From Vulcanimicrobiota bacterium (lineage in GTDB: Bacteria > Vulcanimicrobiota > Vulcanimicrobiia > Vulcanimicrobiales > Vulcanimicrobiaceae), in NCBI GenBank assembly GCA_027306785.1, contig DAHUZB010000009.1, positions 222,132 through 286,131 on the forward strand: DNA of 64,000 nucleotides. Direction: 5' to 3'. Position numbers and translations under genes: made by a program. Under the pieces are notes generated by a model. It saw only the letters and a list, made by a program, of their open reading frames with translations, ran no database searches and was not told where the DNA came from. This document shows positions 1 through 8,979 of the stretch, piece after piece (the stretch's first letter is position 1; every line of letters starts with the position of its first letter).

Positions 1-1
1 G

Positions 2-1960
2 GCGATCGTGATTCCGCTCGCAATGTCGATCGCGATCTTTTTCATGGGCATCGAGGGGCAGACGCTCAATCTGATGAGCGTCGGCGGACTCGCGATCGCG
101 GTCGGTCTGATTATCGACGATGCGATCGTGGTCATCGAGAACATCGCGCGCAATCATTTCGAGAATCCCAATCGTCCGATGTCGGCGATCGTGCACGATG
201 CGATGTCGCAGATCGGCGGCGCGATGGCCGCCTCGACGACCACGACGGTCGTGGTCTTCGTACCGCTCGCGCTGCTTACCGGCGTGAGCGGATTCTTCTT
301 TCGAGCGCTCGCGCTCACGCTCTCGACCGCACTGATCGTCTCGCTGCTGCTCGCCCTCTTCGTCGCTCCGGTGCTCGCGAAGTGGCTCGTGCGCCCGAAG
401 GATCAGGATCACGAGGGGCATACCGATGCCATCGGGCGCGTGCTCGAGCGCTATGAGCCGCTGCTGCGCTGGTCGCTCGCGCGGCGCAGGGTGATCTATG
501 CGGCCTCGGGCGTGGTGCTGGTCGTAACCGTCCTGCTGCTCTCGCGGCTTCCGAGCGACTTTCTACCGAAGCTCGACGAAGGGCAGTTCGAGATTTCGTA
601 TCAGATGCCGGTCGGGACGAGTTTAGCCGCGACCGACCGCGCGGCGACGCAGATGGAACGCGTCGTCAAACGCGATCCGGCAGTCGTCGCGGTCGGTCGT
701 TGGACGGGACTCGATACCAACGGCTACTCGCCGACCCCGCAGAACAGCGGCACGATTCGCGTGCAGTTGAAGCCCGCGAACGAACGCGCATCGTACGACG
801 TGGTAAGCAATCGTTTACGCGACGAACTGGCGGAGCTCGTGCCCTCGGCACAGTTCGATTTTCACCAGATCCTCGAGGACATGATCAACGATGTTTCCGG
901 TGCGCCGGCACCGCTCGAGATTTCGATCGTCGGGCCGGATCAGGCGACGCTCGTGAAGTACGCGAATGCGATCGCGGACAAGCTCGGCAAGGTACCGGGC
1001 GTCGCCGACGTGTTCTCCGGCGTGATCTACACCGACCCGACGATTCAAGTCGCGCCGAATGGGCGCATGCTCTCCGAACTCGGCTGGCAGCCGTCGTCGC
1101 TCGCCGACGCGCTTGCCGCATCGCAGCAAGGATCGGTCGCGGCGAATCTGCCGGGACCCTACAACCTGATTCCGGTACGCGTTGCCGTGGACGGCGGCGG
1201 CGCGCTCGGCGGCGGCAGCGTGATCTCGCCGAACGGTCCCGTAGCGCTCGACGCGATCTCGCGCCTCGCGCCCGCGCATCTCGCCACCTCGATCTTCGAG
1301 GAGAACGGCGCGCGCTTGATTCGCATTACCGCGAGCATTAACGGCGCGAGCCTCTCGTCGGTGGTTGCGGGGATCGACAAGGTGCTCGCGCAGGCGCATC
1401 TGCCGCCGGGATACACGACGCGCATCGGCGGCGAGTACCGCGCACAGCAGCAGTCGTTCCGCCAGTTTGCGACCGTGATCGCGATCGCGGTGGTGCTGGT
1501 CTTCGCGGTGATGCTCGCCACCTTCCGCTCGTTCCGCCTACCGCTCGTGATCCTCACCGCGATTCCGCTCGCACTCATCGGCGTCGCGCTCGGGCTCTTC
1601 GTGACGAATACGCCGTTCAACGTGTCGTCGTTCATGGGGTTGCTGCTGCTGGTCGGCATCGTGGTGAAGAACGGCATTTTGCTCATCGACGTAGCGAATC
1701 AGCGGCGTCAGGCGGGGGATAGCGTGGAGGAAGCGCTCGTGGTGGCGGGGCGCACGCGCTTGCGGCCGATCGTGATGACGACCTTTGCGGCGATCGGCGG
1801 TCTGTTACCGCTCGCGCTCGGCATCGGATCGGGGGCGGCGATGGAGCGACCGCTCGCAATCGCGGTGATCGGCGGTCTCTCGACCGCAACCGCGTTCACG
1901 CTGGTCGTGATCCCCGTGCTCTACGCGGGCTTCGCCGGACGCCGGGAGGTACACGCATGA
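2..1960 (+). CDS. RND-family efflux pump, C-terminal two thirds (cut by window edge)
   Basis: Inner-membrane proton-driven RND transporter, probably for drugs or other small molecules. The reading frame is already open at base 2, so the first third lies outside the window. TM4 carries GLIIDDAIVVIENI with the paired aspartates of the AcrB/HAE1 proton relay, rather than the single acidic residue of heavy-metal CusA types. TM10 has the matching lysine in VGIVVKNGILLID (codon at 1667). The large periplasmic loop lies between the two membrane halves. The stop overlaps the ATG of the downstream channel gene (ATGA), so the two are translationally coupled. The substrate cannot be read from sequence. 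Confidence 0.93.
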   Translation, partial: AIVIPLAMSIAIFFMGIEGQTLNLMSVGGLAIAVGLIIDDAIVVIENIARNHFENPNRPMSAIVHDAMSQIGGAMAASTTTTVVVFVPLALLTGVSGFFFRALALTLSTALIVSLLLALFVAPVLAKWLVRPKDQDHEGHTDAIGRVLERYEPLLRWSLARRRVIYAASGVVLVVTVLLLSRLPSDFLPKLDEGQFEISYQMPVGTSLAATDRAATQMERVVKRDPAVVAVGRWTGLDTNGYSPTPQNSGTIRVQLKPANERASYDVVSNRLRDELAELVPSAQFDFHQILEDMINDVSGAPAPLEISIVGPDQATLVKYANAIADKLGKVPGVADVFSGVIYTDPTIQVAPNGRMLSELGWQPSSLADALAASQQGSVAANLPGPYNLIPVRVAVDGGGALGGGSVISPNGPVALDAISRLAPAHLATSIFEENGARLIRITASINGASLSSVVAGIDKVLAQAHLPPGYTTRIGGEYRAQQQSFRQFATVIAIAVVLVFAVMLATFRSFRLPLVILTAIPLALIGVALGLFVTNTPFNVSSFMGLLLLVGIVVKNGILLIDVANQRRQAGDSVEEALVVAGRTRLRPIVMTTFAAIGGLLPLALGIGSGAAMERPLAIAVIGGLSTATAFTLVVIPVLYAGFAGRREVHA

Positions 1961-3183
1961 TTCACGGGCTGATCCTCGGGGTCGTGATCGAAGGCTTTGC
2001 AAAGGTGACGCTCCCCGACGCGGAACGCGCGGCGATCGCGCACTCGCCCGACGTCGCCGCCGCATCGGCGAAGGTGGACGAAGCGCGCGCGCTCTTCGAT
2101 GCGGCGCGGGCGTCGTATGGACCGGCGCTGATCGCAAATTACGCGGAAGCGCCGCAAGGCGGCAATGCGCCGGGCGAGACGATCGCGCAGCGCTTGACGA
2201 CCGTCGGCGCACAGGTGACGCTCGGCGATCTGCTCGCCTATGCGCCCGCGGTCTCGCAGGCGAACGCGGTGTTGCGCGGCGCGCAGTTCGATCTTGCGAA
2301 CGCGCGGCGTGCCGAACGCATCGCGGTGATCGGCGAGTACTACGGTGCGCTCGCGGCGCACGCGCGACTGGCGGCGCGCACCTCGGCGCTCGCGGCGGCA
2401 CGTTCCGACGAGCGCGCCGCGACGCTACGTTTTCACGCGGGTGACGTGCCGAAGCTCGATGTCGTGCGCGCCGAGGTGGCGGTCTCGCAGGCGCAGGCGG
2501 CCCGGGCGCTCGCGCGTGCCGACGTGCAGAACGCCGATGAGGCGCTCGCGACCGAACTCGGCATCGACGTCGCGGAGTTGCAACAGGTCGCGGCGAGCGG
2601 CTCGTCGCTCCCGACGAACGCGCCCGATCCCGCGCACGCGGTACGCGCCGCGCTCGCCGCGCGCCCCGAGATCGCATCGGCAAAGGCGAACGTCGCGGCC
2701 GAAGAGCACGCCGTCGCGGTCGCGCAGCGCGGCGGCCTGCCCTTGCTCACGCTGAGCGCGGGAATGACGAGCGGTGTCGATACGGGGATCGCCGTGCACG
2801 GACCGAGCGTCAATGCCTCGCTCGCGCTACCGATCGGCGGCGCCGCGCACGATCGCGTGCTCGCGGAGCGCGCGCGCCTGGCGCAAGCGCAAGCCCTGCT
2901 CGCGAAGGCGGAGCGCGCGGTGCGCGTCGAGGTGGGTTCGGCCGCGCGCTCGGTTGCGGCGCAGGAGAGCGCGCTCGTCGCCGCGGAGCGTGCGCTGCGC
3001 GAAGCCAAGGCGGAAGTGAACGCGACGCAGATCGGCTATCGCAGCGGCGCGAGTTCGAGTCTCGATGTGGAGACGGCGCGCGCGACCTACGCGCAGGCAC
3101 TCGGTGCGGATATTACGGCTCGCTACGGTCTCGCTCAGGCCCAGGCGACCTTGCAATTGGAGATCGGGGAGAGTCATGCCTAG
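1957..3183 (+). CDS. TolC-like outer-membrane efflux channel protein
   Basis: Outer-membrane efflux protein (OEP/TolC family), 408 residues, forming the exit duct for the RND pump. It shows the two internally similar alpha-helical halves, rich in Ala/Gln/Arg, typical of the family, with the second half beginning near residue 220. The N-terminus is short and weakly hydrophobic with no clear lipobox. The ATG overlaps the pump stop by 4 bases, and the 3' end overlaps the adaptor start by 8 bases. The order pump-channel-adaptor is less usual than adaptor-pump-channel. Confidence 0.88.
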   Translation: MIHGLILGVVIEGFAKVTLPDAERAAIAHSPDVAAASAKVDEARALFDAARASYGPALIANYAEAPQGGNAPGETIAQRLTTVGAQVTLGDLLAYAPAVSQANAVLRGAQFDLANARRAERIAVIGEYYGALAAHARLAARTSALAAARSDERAATLRFHAGDVPKLDVVRAEVAVSQAQAARALARADVQNADEALATELGIDVAELQQVAASGSSLPTNAPDPAHAVRAALAARPEIASAKANVAAEEHAVAVAQRGGLPLLTLSAGMTSGVDTGIAVHGPSVNASLALPIGGAAHDRVLAERARLAQAQALLAKAERAVRVEVGSAARSVAAQESALVAAERALREAKAEVNATQIGYRSGASSSLDVETARATYAQALGADITARYGLAQAQATLQLEIGESHA

Positions 3184-4333
3184 ATGGATCTGGTGGGCGC
3201 TCGGGGCGCTCGTAGCGATCGTTGCCGCCGTCCTGCTGCTGCATCGTACGCCGCCCGCGACGACGAACGCGGATGCGGGCGTCTCGGTGCCGCTCGCAAC
3301 GGTGCGCTATGGCCCGTTCGCCGTGGTGCTCGACGAGGCCGGTCACATCGGCGCGCCGTCGGGCACGCAGTCGCAACTCGTCTTTCCGAATGCGGGTGTG
3401 CTCGGCGCGCTCTACGTGCACGTGGGCGAGCGCGTCCGCGCCGGGCAGCCCCTCGCGGTGCTCGAGACTCGTCCGCGCGCGCTCGCGGCGCAGCCGGCCG
3501 CGGCCGACGCGCAGATGGCGTCGGCGCAAGCGCAGGCGGCCGCCGTGGATAAATATTCGACGCAGATTTCGGTGGATCGCGCCGCGCTCGCGCGCGCGCG
3601 GCATCTCTACGCCGCGGGTGTCGCTGCCGAGAAAGACGTGCAGAGCGCGCGCGCGCAACTCGCCGCCGACGAGGCCGCCGCACAGGGTGCAAGCGCCGAT
3701 CGCCGCGCCGCACAGGCCCAGGCGCAGTCCGCCGATGCGCGCGCGGCGCTCGCGTCGACGGCACTCGCGAACGCGACCCTGCGCGCTCCGAACGCGGGCG
3801 TGGTGACCGCGATCTTGCGTCGTCCGGGTGAAGGCGTCGATCCGTCGACGCCGGTGATTGCGATCGGCCCGCCGTCGCAGGGTGACGTGACGCTCGCGGT
3901 GCCCTCGGGCGATGCCGCGCAGATCGCGGTCGGCGATGCGGCGCAGATCGTGATCGGTAGCGAACGCGCCGACGGACGCGTCACCGCCGTCGTTCCGGCG
4001 GTCGATCCCGCCACGCAAGCGGCGACCGTCGTGCTCGCGGGCGCGCCGTCGGATGCCGTCGCGGGTAGCGCCGTACGCGCGCGGATTACGGTCGCGCACG
4101 TGCGCGGACTGCTCGTACCCGAGAGCTCGATCGTCGCCGATCCGCAGAGTGGCGACACCGTGCTCTTCGTGCGGCAGAAGCAGAAGGACGGCGGCGAGAA
4201 GTTCGCCGAGCGCGTCGTTCACGTCGCGCACGAAGACGGCACGACCGCCGAGCTTCGCGACGGCGTCAGCGCAGGCGAAAAGATCGCCGCACAAGGCGCC
4301 TTCGAACTCCTCGCACCGGCGGGCGGCGGGTAA
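3176..4333 (+). CDS. RND periplasmic adaptor (membrane fusion) protein
   Basis: HlyD/AcrA-type adaptor of 385 residues linking pump and channel. Residues 1-25 form one N-terminal membrane anchor (WIWWALGALVAIVAAVLLL). A barrel/lipoyl part follows, then an Ala/Gln/Arg-rich coiled-coil hairpin (about residues 110-200), a second lipoyl half, and a beta-barrel/membrane-proximal tail. I chose ATG 3176, which overlaps the channel gene by 8 bases; longer upstream starts run deep inside that gene. The last 222 bp (4112-4333) are repeated with six differences at 9855-10076, on the far side of an inserted block. Confidence 0.87.
   Translation: MPRWIWWALGALVAIVAAVLLLHRTPPATTNADAGVSVPLATVRYGPFAVVLDEAGHIGAPSGTQSQLVFPNAGVLGALYVHVGERVRAGQPLAVLETRPRALAAQPAAADAQMASAQAQAAAVDKYSTQISVDRAALARARHLYAAGVAAEKDVQSARAQLAADEAAAQGASADRRAAQAQAQSADARAALASTALANATLRAPNAGVVTAILRRPGEGVDPSTPVIAIGPPSQGDVTLAVPSGDAAQIAVGDAAQIVIGSERADGRVTAVVPAVDPATQAATVVLAGAPSDAVAGSAVRARITVAHVRGLLVPESSIVADPQSGDTVLFVRQKQKDGGEKFAERVVHVAHEDGTTAELRDGVSAGEKIAAQGAFELLAPAGGG
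4112..4333 (+). repeat. Direct repeat copy 1 of adaptor-gene 3' end
   Basis: A 222-bp stretch ending exactly at the adaptor stop codon. It matches 9855-10076 base for base apart from six substitutions (four silent, two replacing Ser by Ala and Gly by Ser). The similarity starts abruptly inside the gene and stops at the TAA. Confidence 0.95.
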
Positions 4334-4371
4334 ATGTCGCGATTTCTAGGAAAAACAAGCTGCTGCATTGA

Positions 4372-4382
4372 TGGGTCTGAGC
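4372..4382 (+). repeat. Terminal inverted repeat of the IS3-like element (right end)
   Basis: TGGGTCTGAGC, the inverted complement of 5062-5072. It lies 8 bp beyond the transposase stop codon. Confidence 0.7.
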
Positions 4383-4389
4383 TCATTTT

Positions 4390-4997
4390 CTAATCCATCA
4401 GCAATTGTGGGATGAGCTGATGTTGAGCCGCGGCGAATTCCGTCGGCGTCAGGTCGCTTAGCGACGAATGCGGACGGACCTCGTTGTAGTCCACGAGCCA
4501 GGCGTCAGCGGAGCCTCGGATCTCAGGGAGCGTGCGAAAGTACTGCACGTTGAGGAACTCATCGCGGACGCGGGCGTTGAATCATTCGATCCAAGCGTTC
4601 TGCGCCGGTTTGCCAGGATCGATGAAGTGATCGATCGACCACTGCAGCATCGCCGTCGCCACGTTTTCCGGTCCGTTATCGACCCGCAGGCGATCGGGAT
4701 ATCCACGAACGGCGGCAATTTCGTCGAGCGTGCGGATAACACGGCGACTTGTGAGCGAGAAATCGGGATCAAGAGCGAGACCTTCTCGACTGAAGCGATC
4801 TTCGATCGTGAGCAGGCGCGCTTTCCGGCGCGTCATCAGCTACTCTTGCATGAAGTCGAGGCCCCACTCTTCGTTGAGCCACGTCGGCGCTGGTGAAACG
4901 TAACCACGCGCGAGTCGCACCCGGCGTTTCTTGCGTGCGCGTCGAGCTCTTGGAGGATTTCGACGATTTGCGCCTCGGTATACCGCCGTTTGCGCAC
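4390..4997 (-). pseudogene. Broken IS3-family transposase (orfA start fused to orfB end)
   Basis: A GTG start at 4997 preceded by GGAGA begins VRKRRYTEAQIVEILQEL, the helix-turn-helix start of IS3 orfA. After about 30 codons the reading jumps into orfB: WLNEEWGLDFMQE, then RLRVDNGPE, HFIDPGKPAQNAWIE and VRPHSSLSDLTP, which carry the retroviral-integrase DDE region near its second Asp and final Glu. The frame has a TAG at about 4841-4843 and a TGA at 4582-4584. At the TGA the family usually has Ser, so one C-to-G change would explain it. Internal deletion plus two stops indicate a dead gene. Confidence 0.82.
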
Positions 4998-5061
4998 GCG
5001 GGTCTCCTTTGCAGGCCTTCTTGGCCGGAAAGCCACAATTCCCATTGGACTAGTTTTCGGG

Positions 5062-5072
5062 GCTCAGACCCA
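5062..5072 (-). repeat. Terminal inverted repeat of the IS3-like element (left end)
   Basis: Complement of TGGGTCTGAGC, located 65 bp upstream of the orfA start, as expected for an IS3 left end. Confidence 0.7.
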
Positions 5073-5194
5073 AGGCGGCCGGAATCATCCGGTAGCGGCT
5101 CGAAAAGAATGTTATGTAGGGACTCCCGATTCAAACACCTTAAGGCGCGTGCTCCTTGAGCCAGCGTCTCCTGATTTTGAAAGCGAGAATGTAG

Positions 5195-6925
5195 TTGCAA
5201 CAAATCAGCCCCAGAGGGGTGGCGGCATTTGCAGCAGCGCTCATTGCCTTAGACGGCGCATGCAGCGGCGGCGGTAGCTCAGGCGGCCCGACTGGAAACA
5301 TAATCGGCGCCTCGGCCGTTCCCGATCCCATACAGGCAGACAATGGTTCGCCCTTAGTATACGGGTGCTCGGCGCCGGCGCCATCGTCGACGTACAATAC
5401 TCCCGGCGAGCAGTGGATATTCAACTGGTCGAACAACAGTAACACCGAGGGTGCCGAGTACTGGCCAAAAGGAAACGGCTCGACACCGGCTACCCTTGAA
5501 GTCTGGGACGACCCGCACAACGCGAACAGCACGTACACGGCAGGGCAGCAGGCCGCCAACTTCTGGCAGAGCCAGCTCAACAGCGGACAGCCTGGCATCA
5601 TGCTGCTCGCCCTGGGCGTCGACACGAGTTATGACGGGGGGTTGGGCGATTCCGTCGAGATTCTCGATACTACCGATACCGAAGATTGGCCGGGTGGCGC
5701 GGCGTATCCGCAGCCTTACGAGGGTGGCGACAATGTGTTGGTGTTCAGTAGCAACAGCCAACAATTATTGGATGCATACATCACACTGAATCCGAACCTC
5801 GGACCGCAGCAGACGTATGAGAGCGCACTCCACGAACTTGGACATGCGCTTGGGCTCAACCACAGCAAGTACCAATGGTCGATCATGTTCCCGTACGCAT
5901 CTTCGTGCATCTCAACGAGTTCGACGTCGATGGCAGCCGAAGACAAGGAATACCTCTGGGGCGTCTACGATCCCGGATGGCACCCGACCAAGACTCCAGG
6001 GCCGTTCAAGAGTCCCGGGCCGTGCTTCGAGGCGGCACCTGAGAACAAGGCGATGATTACTTGTCCGAGGTACCTTAGCACGCCCGTTTCCAGCGGGACC
6101 GGCGGCAAGTTCTCCGGAAATATGACCTATATCGTCCCGCGTGGCCGTCACATACAGCCCGCCCTCGATGCCTATGCTTTGGCTGCGACGAGGGCCATGG
6201 CGCGCTCCACGATACCAGGACATCCGCGAGCGCTCTGGCACTTGGTGGAGGACAACGACCATAGCGACGGTTTGAGCGTCGACTCCCTGTGGCTCTCCTC
6301 CTCGCTCGTTGCACAAGCTCACGTTATCGGAAATCTTGCGCAGCGCTCGGGCGACCTCCTTACCACGACGTTCAAAGAGCTAGAAGTTACGTCGATTTAC
6401 AAACACCTTTACTCGCCCGATGCATCGGTCAAGCCGGGCGACGTGATCGTCGTCGCCGATACGACCTTGCCTCACGGGGATGAAATCATGGATGATCCAG
6501 CGCTTGCGCCTCTTGATGGAAACGTTATGCTGTTTCTGCGGCGCAGCGGCGTCATAACGACCTATCGAGGAAAGAGCGTACCCGTTTACGTCCAAACCAG
6601 CCTGTTCAATAGCAAGTTCAAGGTCGACGCCGCCGGCAGATTGCGTCCTCTTGGGGTGCGTTTGACCGTCGTCAACGACGACATTAACGGCCGTACCATA
6701 CCCAATGAACTCTTGGAAATGGCAGACGGGCCAAAAACGCCAAAGACGCTCACCGCCGTCAGCTTCCCTTACAATGAGGCGGCTTCCGTTCAGCATTTGC
6801 TGGCGCGACGCGGCTATCGGACCGCCGGTCAAATCATCGACTACCAGCGCCAGCTGTTCACGAATCCGCACGCCCTCTACGAACAGCAAGCGTTGCAAGA
6901 CATACGTATGCGGCCTCATGCCTAA
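5195..6925 (+). CDS. Metzincin-like zinc metalloprotease lipoprotein
   Basis: Predicted lipoprotein (LIALDGAC lipobox followed by a Gly/Ser linker). It has a matrixin/M10-like domain: HELGHALGLNH at about residues 213-223 supplies three zinc-binding His and the catalytic Glu, and SIMFPY a little downstream matches the metzincin Met-turn. The last 270 residues form a domain I do not recognise. The start is uncertain: TTG 5195, or GTG 5219, which has AGAGGG just upstream. It is the first gene of a four-gene operon: its stop overlaps the next ATG (ATGCCTAA). Codon use is visibly less GC-biased than in surrounding housekeeping genes. It may cleave envelope or external proteins, or process cargo of the secretin encoded downstream. 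Confidence 0.72.
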   Translation: MQQISPRGVAAFAAALIALDGACSGGGSSGGPTGNIIGASAVPDPIQADNGSPLVYGCSAPAPSSTYNTPGEQWIFNWSNNSNTEGAEYWPKGNGSTPATLEVWDDPHNANSTYTAGQQAANFWQSQLNSGQPGIMLLALGVDTSYDGGLGDSVEILDTTDTEDWPGGAAYPQPYEGGDNVLVFSSNSQQLLDAYITLNPNLGPQQTYESALHELGHALGLNHSKYQWSIMFPYASSCISTSSTSMAAEDKEYLWGVYDPGWHPTKTPGPFKSPGPCFEAAPENKAMITCPRYLSTPVSSGTGGKFSGNMTYIVPRGRHIQPALDAYALAATRAMARSTIPGHPRALWHLVEDNDHSDGLSVDSLWLSSSLVAQAHVIGNLAQRSGDLLTTTFKELEVTSIYKHLYSPDASVKPGDVIVVADTTLPHGDEIMDDPALAPLDGNVMLFLRRSGVITTYRGKSVPVYVQTSLFNSKFKVDAAGRLRPLGVRLTVVNDDINGRTIPNELLEMADGPKTPKTLTAVSFPYNEAASVQHLLARRGYRTAGQIIDYQRQLFTNPHALYEQQALQDIRMRPHA

Positions 6926-7427
6926 CAAGGGTGGCAGGCTCTGCCTTGGGGCCATCGCGTGCGTGATGGCCCTCCCTTTAACGGGATGCGCCAGAGGCGC
7001 ATCTCCCGGTCTCGTGCTTTCCAATTGCACGCAGCGCTGGGACGTCAACGGCCGGCTGCACATGAGCTTCGACACGAAAGACGTGGCCGCGAAGACCGTT
7101 GTCGGGGCCACGATCTATCTCGGAGGCCCTTTAGGGGAAGCGAACGTTCAAGGCGCTGACGCGATGGACCCTCAGGAGTTCGAGCGAGCTGTTGCCGTGA
7201 GGACGCTGCCGTTCGATTTTCACGGGTCCCTGCAATCGGGCGAGTCAAAAACGTTGCAGTTGATGAGCACCTTCAGTCGCCCGCCGCATGTCGCTCCGAC
7301 GAATGTCCGTCCGGCCGGCTGCTTCGTCGGCTCGGTCCGATTCGCTGACGGGACGCGCTGGACACACGACGTGCACATTGGTTTCACGGGCCGGAGGGCC
7401 CCATATTTCATACCTGAAAAACCCTAA
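6918..7427 (+). CDS. Small lipoprotein of unknown function
   Basis: 169 residues, with a signal peptide ending in lipobox LTGC (ACVMALPLTGCARG). No family is recognised. The mature part looks beta-rich (VVGATIYLGGPLGE, WTHDVHIGFTG) and has a pair of cysteines that could form a disulfide. ATG 6918 overlaps the protease stop by 8 bases, and the secretin gene starts 10 bases after this stop, so all sit on one transcript. A pilotin-like or accessory role for the secretin is possible from position alone. Confidence 0.65.
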   Translation: MPNKGGRLCLGAIACVMALPLTGCARGASPGLVLSNCTQRWDVNGRLHMSFDTKDVAAKTVVGATIYLGGPLGEANVQGADAMDPQEFERAVAVRTLPFDFHGSLQSGESKTLQLMSTFSRPPHVAPTNVRPAGCFVGSVRFADGTRWTHDVHIGFTGRRAPYFIPEKP

Positions 7428-7437
7428 TGGAGGTTCC

Positions 7438-8979
7438 GTGCGAGCGGGCCGGCTGTTTGTTAACTATCTCCTAACGTCTCTCATGTTGTGGAGTTCGTTC
7501 GGCGTTGCCGTTGCGAATGCCGCGACTCTGCTCGGCGTGCATATCTCAGCACAGGGGACTGCGACGCGCGTTGCCTTTTCGTTCGCAGATAAGATTCCGA
7601 TCGGATGGAGCGTCGCCGGAGTTGGAACTCAGCAGCTTCTCGTGACCCTTCCCCAAACGCATGGTGCGAGTAATACCTCCTTCCCGGGTTCCGCGGCCGT
7701 CGTCGGGGTCACCCTCACGCGGCGTGACTCGAGCGTGGTGGCTTTGATTCAGCTAACCGCCCCTGACAGCGAGCAACACTTCACGCAGGGCAATACCCTC
7801 GTGATTGAGGTTCACGCGGCGTCGCCCGAAAGCCAACCCCGCCCCCAATCATCATCGGCGGCTGCGATTCAAAGCGGGGAATCTAACGAACAGACGGAGA
7901 TTATCCCGCTGCGCTACGCTGGCGCGAGCGAAATTGCCGGTGTCCTGGCCAACGCTGGCGATAACATCCCGAGCAGCGACCAGGCGGTGCAGATGGGATC
8001 GGTCTTCTCTCTCCCAACGCAAAACGGGCCACTCAACCCGCAGCCCACGATGAACGATTCCTCTGAACCATCGTCCGTGAGTATGCCCGGACGCAGAATC
8101 AATGAGCATATTGCGATCGACCGGCGACTCAATGCGATCATCTTAACGGGAACAGCGGACGAGCTCGCCAGAATGGCTGCTCTCGTCGCCCAGCTGGATC
8201 GAGCGGCTCCAAGTGTCATGCTTGAGTGCGAGGTCATCGAGTTGAGTGTGACCGGGCAGCGGGACGTCGGTCTCGATTTCACGCAAATCCAGGGCGGCCC
8301 CGTAGGTACGGCTTCGGCGTCTATCGGTTCATTGAGCGGTACCGGCAGTGGCGGGCCTCCGGTGTTCACCGGCGACTTCATGGGAAAGATCTATGCCACG
8401 ATTGCAAAAGGGAACGGCAAAGTTCTTGCCTTTCCGCGCGTTCTGGCACAAAGCGGAACCCCAGCGCAGATCCTCACCGGCGATGCGATTCCGATCGTGT
8501 CCACGACGGTTTTCCCTGGGCCTCCGGTGACGACCCAAACGTCCATCAACTATATTACCGTCGGAGTCAATTTGAAGATCGTTTCGCGCAGTTCGGGCGA
8601 TGGCACCGTCGTGTCGCGGGTCTTTACGGAAGTCACGTCGGTGACCAATGAGGTGGCGACGCCGCAAGGCAACGTGCCAGAGATCAGTTTGCGGCAGGCG
8701 AGCACGACCGCGACCGTACGCAGCGGGTCTTCGTTCGTGATAGGAGGCCTCTTGGAGGATCAAGAACTCCACAACTTTAGCAGAATCCCGATTCTATCCA
8801 GTATTCCCTTGATCGGTAATCTGTTCAAGGACGAGCACGACGCTCAATCGGCATCCAACCTGTTCGTGATCGTGACTCCTTACGTCATCGCTCCGAACGG
8901 AAGTAACGAGCCGCCGGCCAATCTTCCGAAACCGCTTGTGCCTGGGCTGTATCCGCGCGCCGGCGATGGAGAGCCATGA
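7438..8979 (+). CDS. Secretin (PilQ/GspD superfamily) outer-membrane channel
   Basis: 513 residues. A GTG start at 7438 is preceded by GGAGG at 7429-7433. Residues 1 to about 30 form a Sec signal. An AMIN-like beta domain follows (about 35-130), then a short N-domain (IIPLRYAGASEIAGVL). The C-terminal secretin domain runs from about 250 to 490 and contains the conserved IPILSSIPLIGNLFK near residue 450 and ends LFVIVTPYVI. It is shorter than most PilQ or GspD proteins. No secretion ATPase, platform protein or pseudopilin gene lies nearby. It shares an operon with a metalloprotease, a lipoprotein and a membrane protein, which is not a standard type II, type III or pilus layout. Confidence 0.88.
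   Translation: MRAGRLFVNYLLTSLMLWSSFGVAVANAATLLGVHISAQGTATRVAFSFADKIPIGWSVAGVGTQQLLVTLPQTHGASNTSFPGSAAVVGVTLTRRDSSVVALIQLTAPDSEQHFTQGNTLVIEVHAASPESQPRPQSSSAAAIQSGESNEQTEIIPLRYAGASEIAGVLANAGDNIPSSDQAVQMGSVFSLPTQNGPLNPQPTMNDSSEPSSVSMPGRRINEHIAIDRRLNAIILTGTADELARMAALVAQLDRAAPSVMLECEVIELSVTGQRDVGLDFTQIQGGPVGTASASIGSLSGTGSGGPPVFTGDFMGKIYATIAKGNGKVLAFPRVLAQSGTPAQILTGDAIPIVSTTVFPGPPVTTQTSINYITVGVNLKIVSRSSGDGTVVSRVFTEVTSVTNEVATPQGNVPEISLRQASTTATVRSGSSFVIGGLLEDQELHNFSRIPILSSIPLIGNLFKDEHDAQSASNLFVIVTPYVIAPNGSNEPPANLPKPLVPGLYPRAGDGEP

Larger units (their letters stand above)
4372..5072 (-). mobile_element. Internally deleted IS3-family element
   Basis: A 701-bp element bounded by inverted ends TGGGTCTGAGC at 4372-4382 and its complement at 5062-5072. 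The ends diverge further inwards. Full IS3 elements are roughly 1.2-1.5 kb, so about half is missing: the start of orfA and the catalytic C-terminal part of orfB remain, joined directly. No convincing target-site duplication is seen outside the ends (TTGA against AGGC). The remaining ORF has in-frame stops, so the copy cannot move by itself but could be mobilised in trans. Confidence 0.8.

Noticed and set aside
4582..4584. In-frame TGA in the IS3 transposase as a recoded (selenocysteine or Trp) codon
   Set aside because: The family has Ser at this site, a second stop (TAG) is also present, and half the gene is deleted; simple decay is the better reading.
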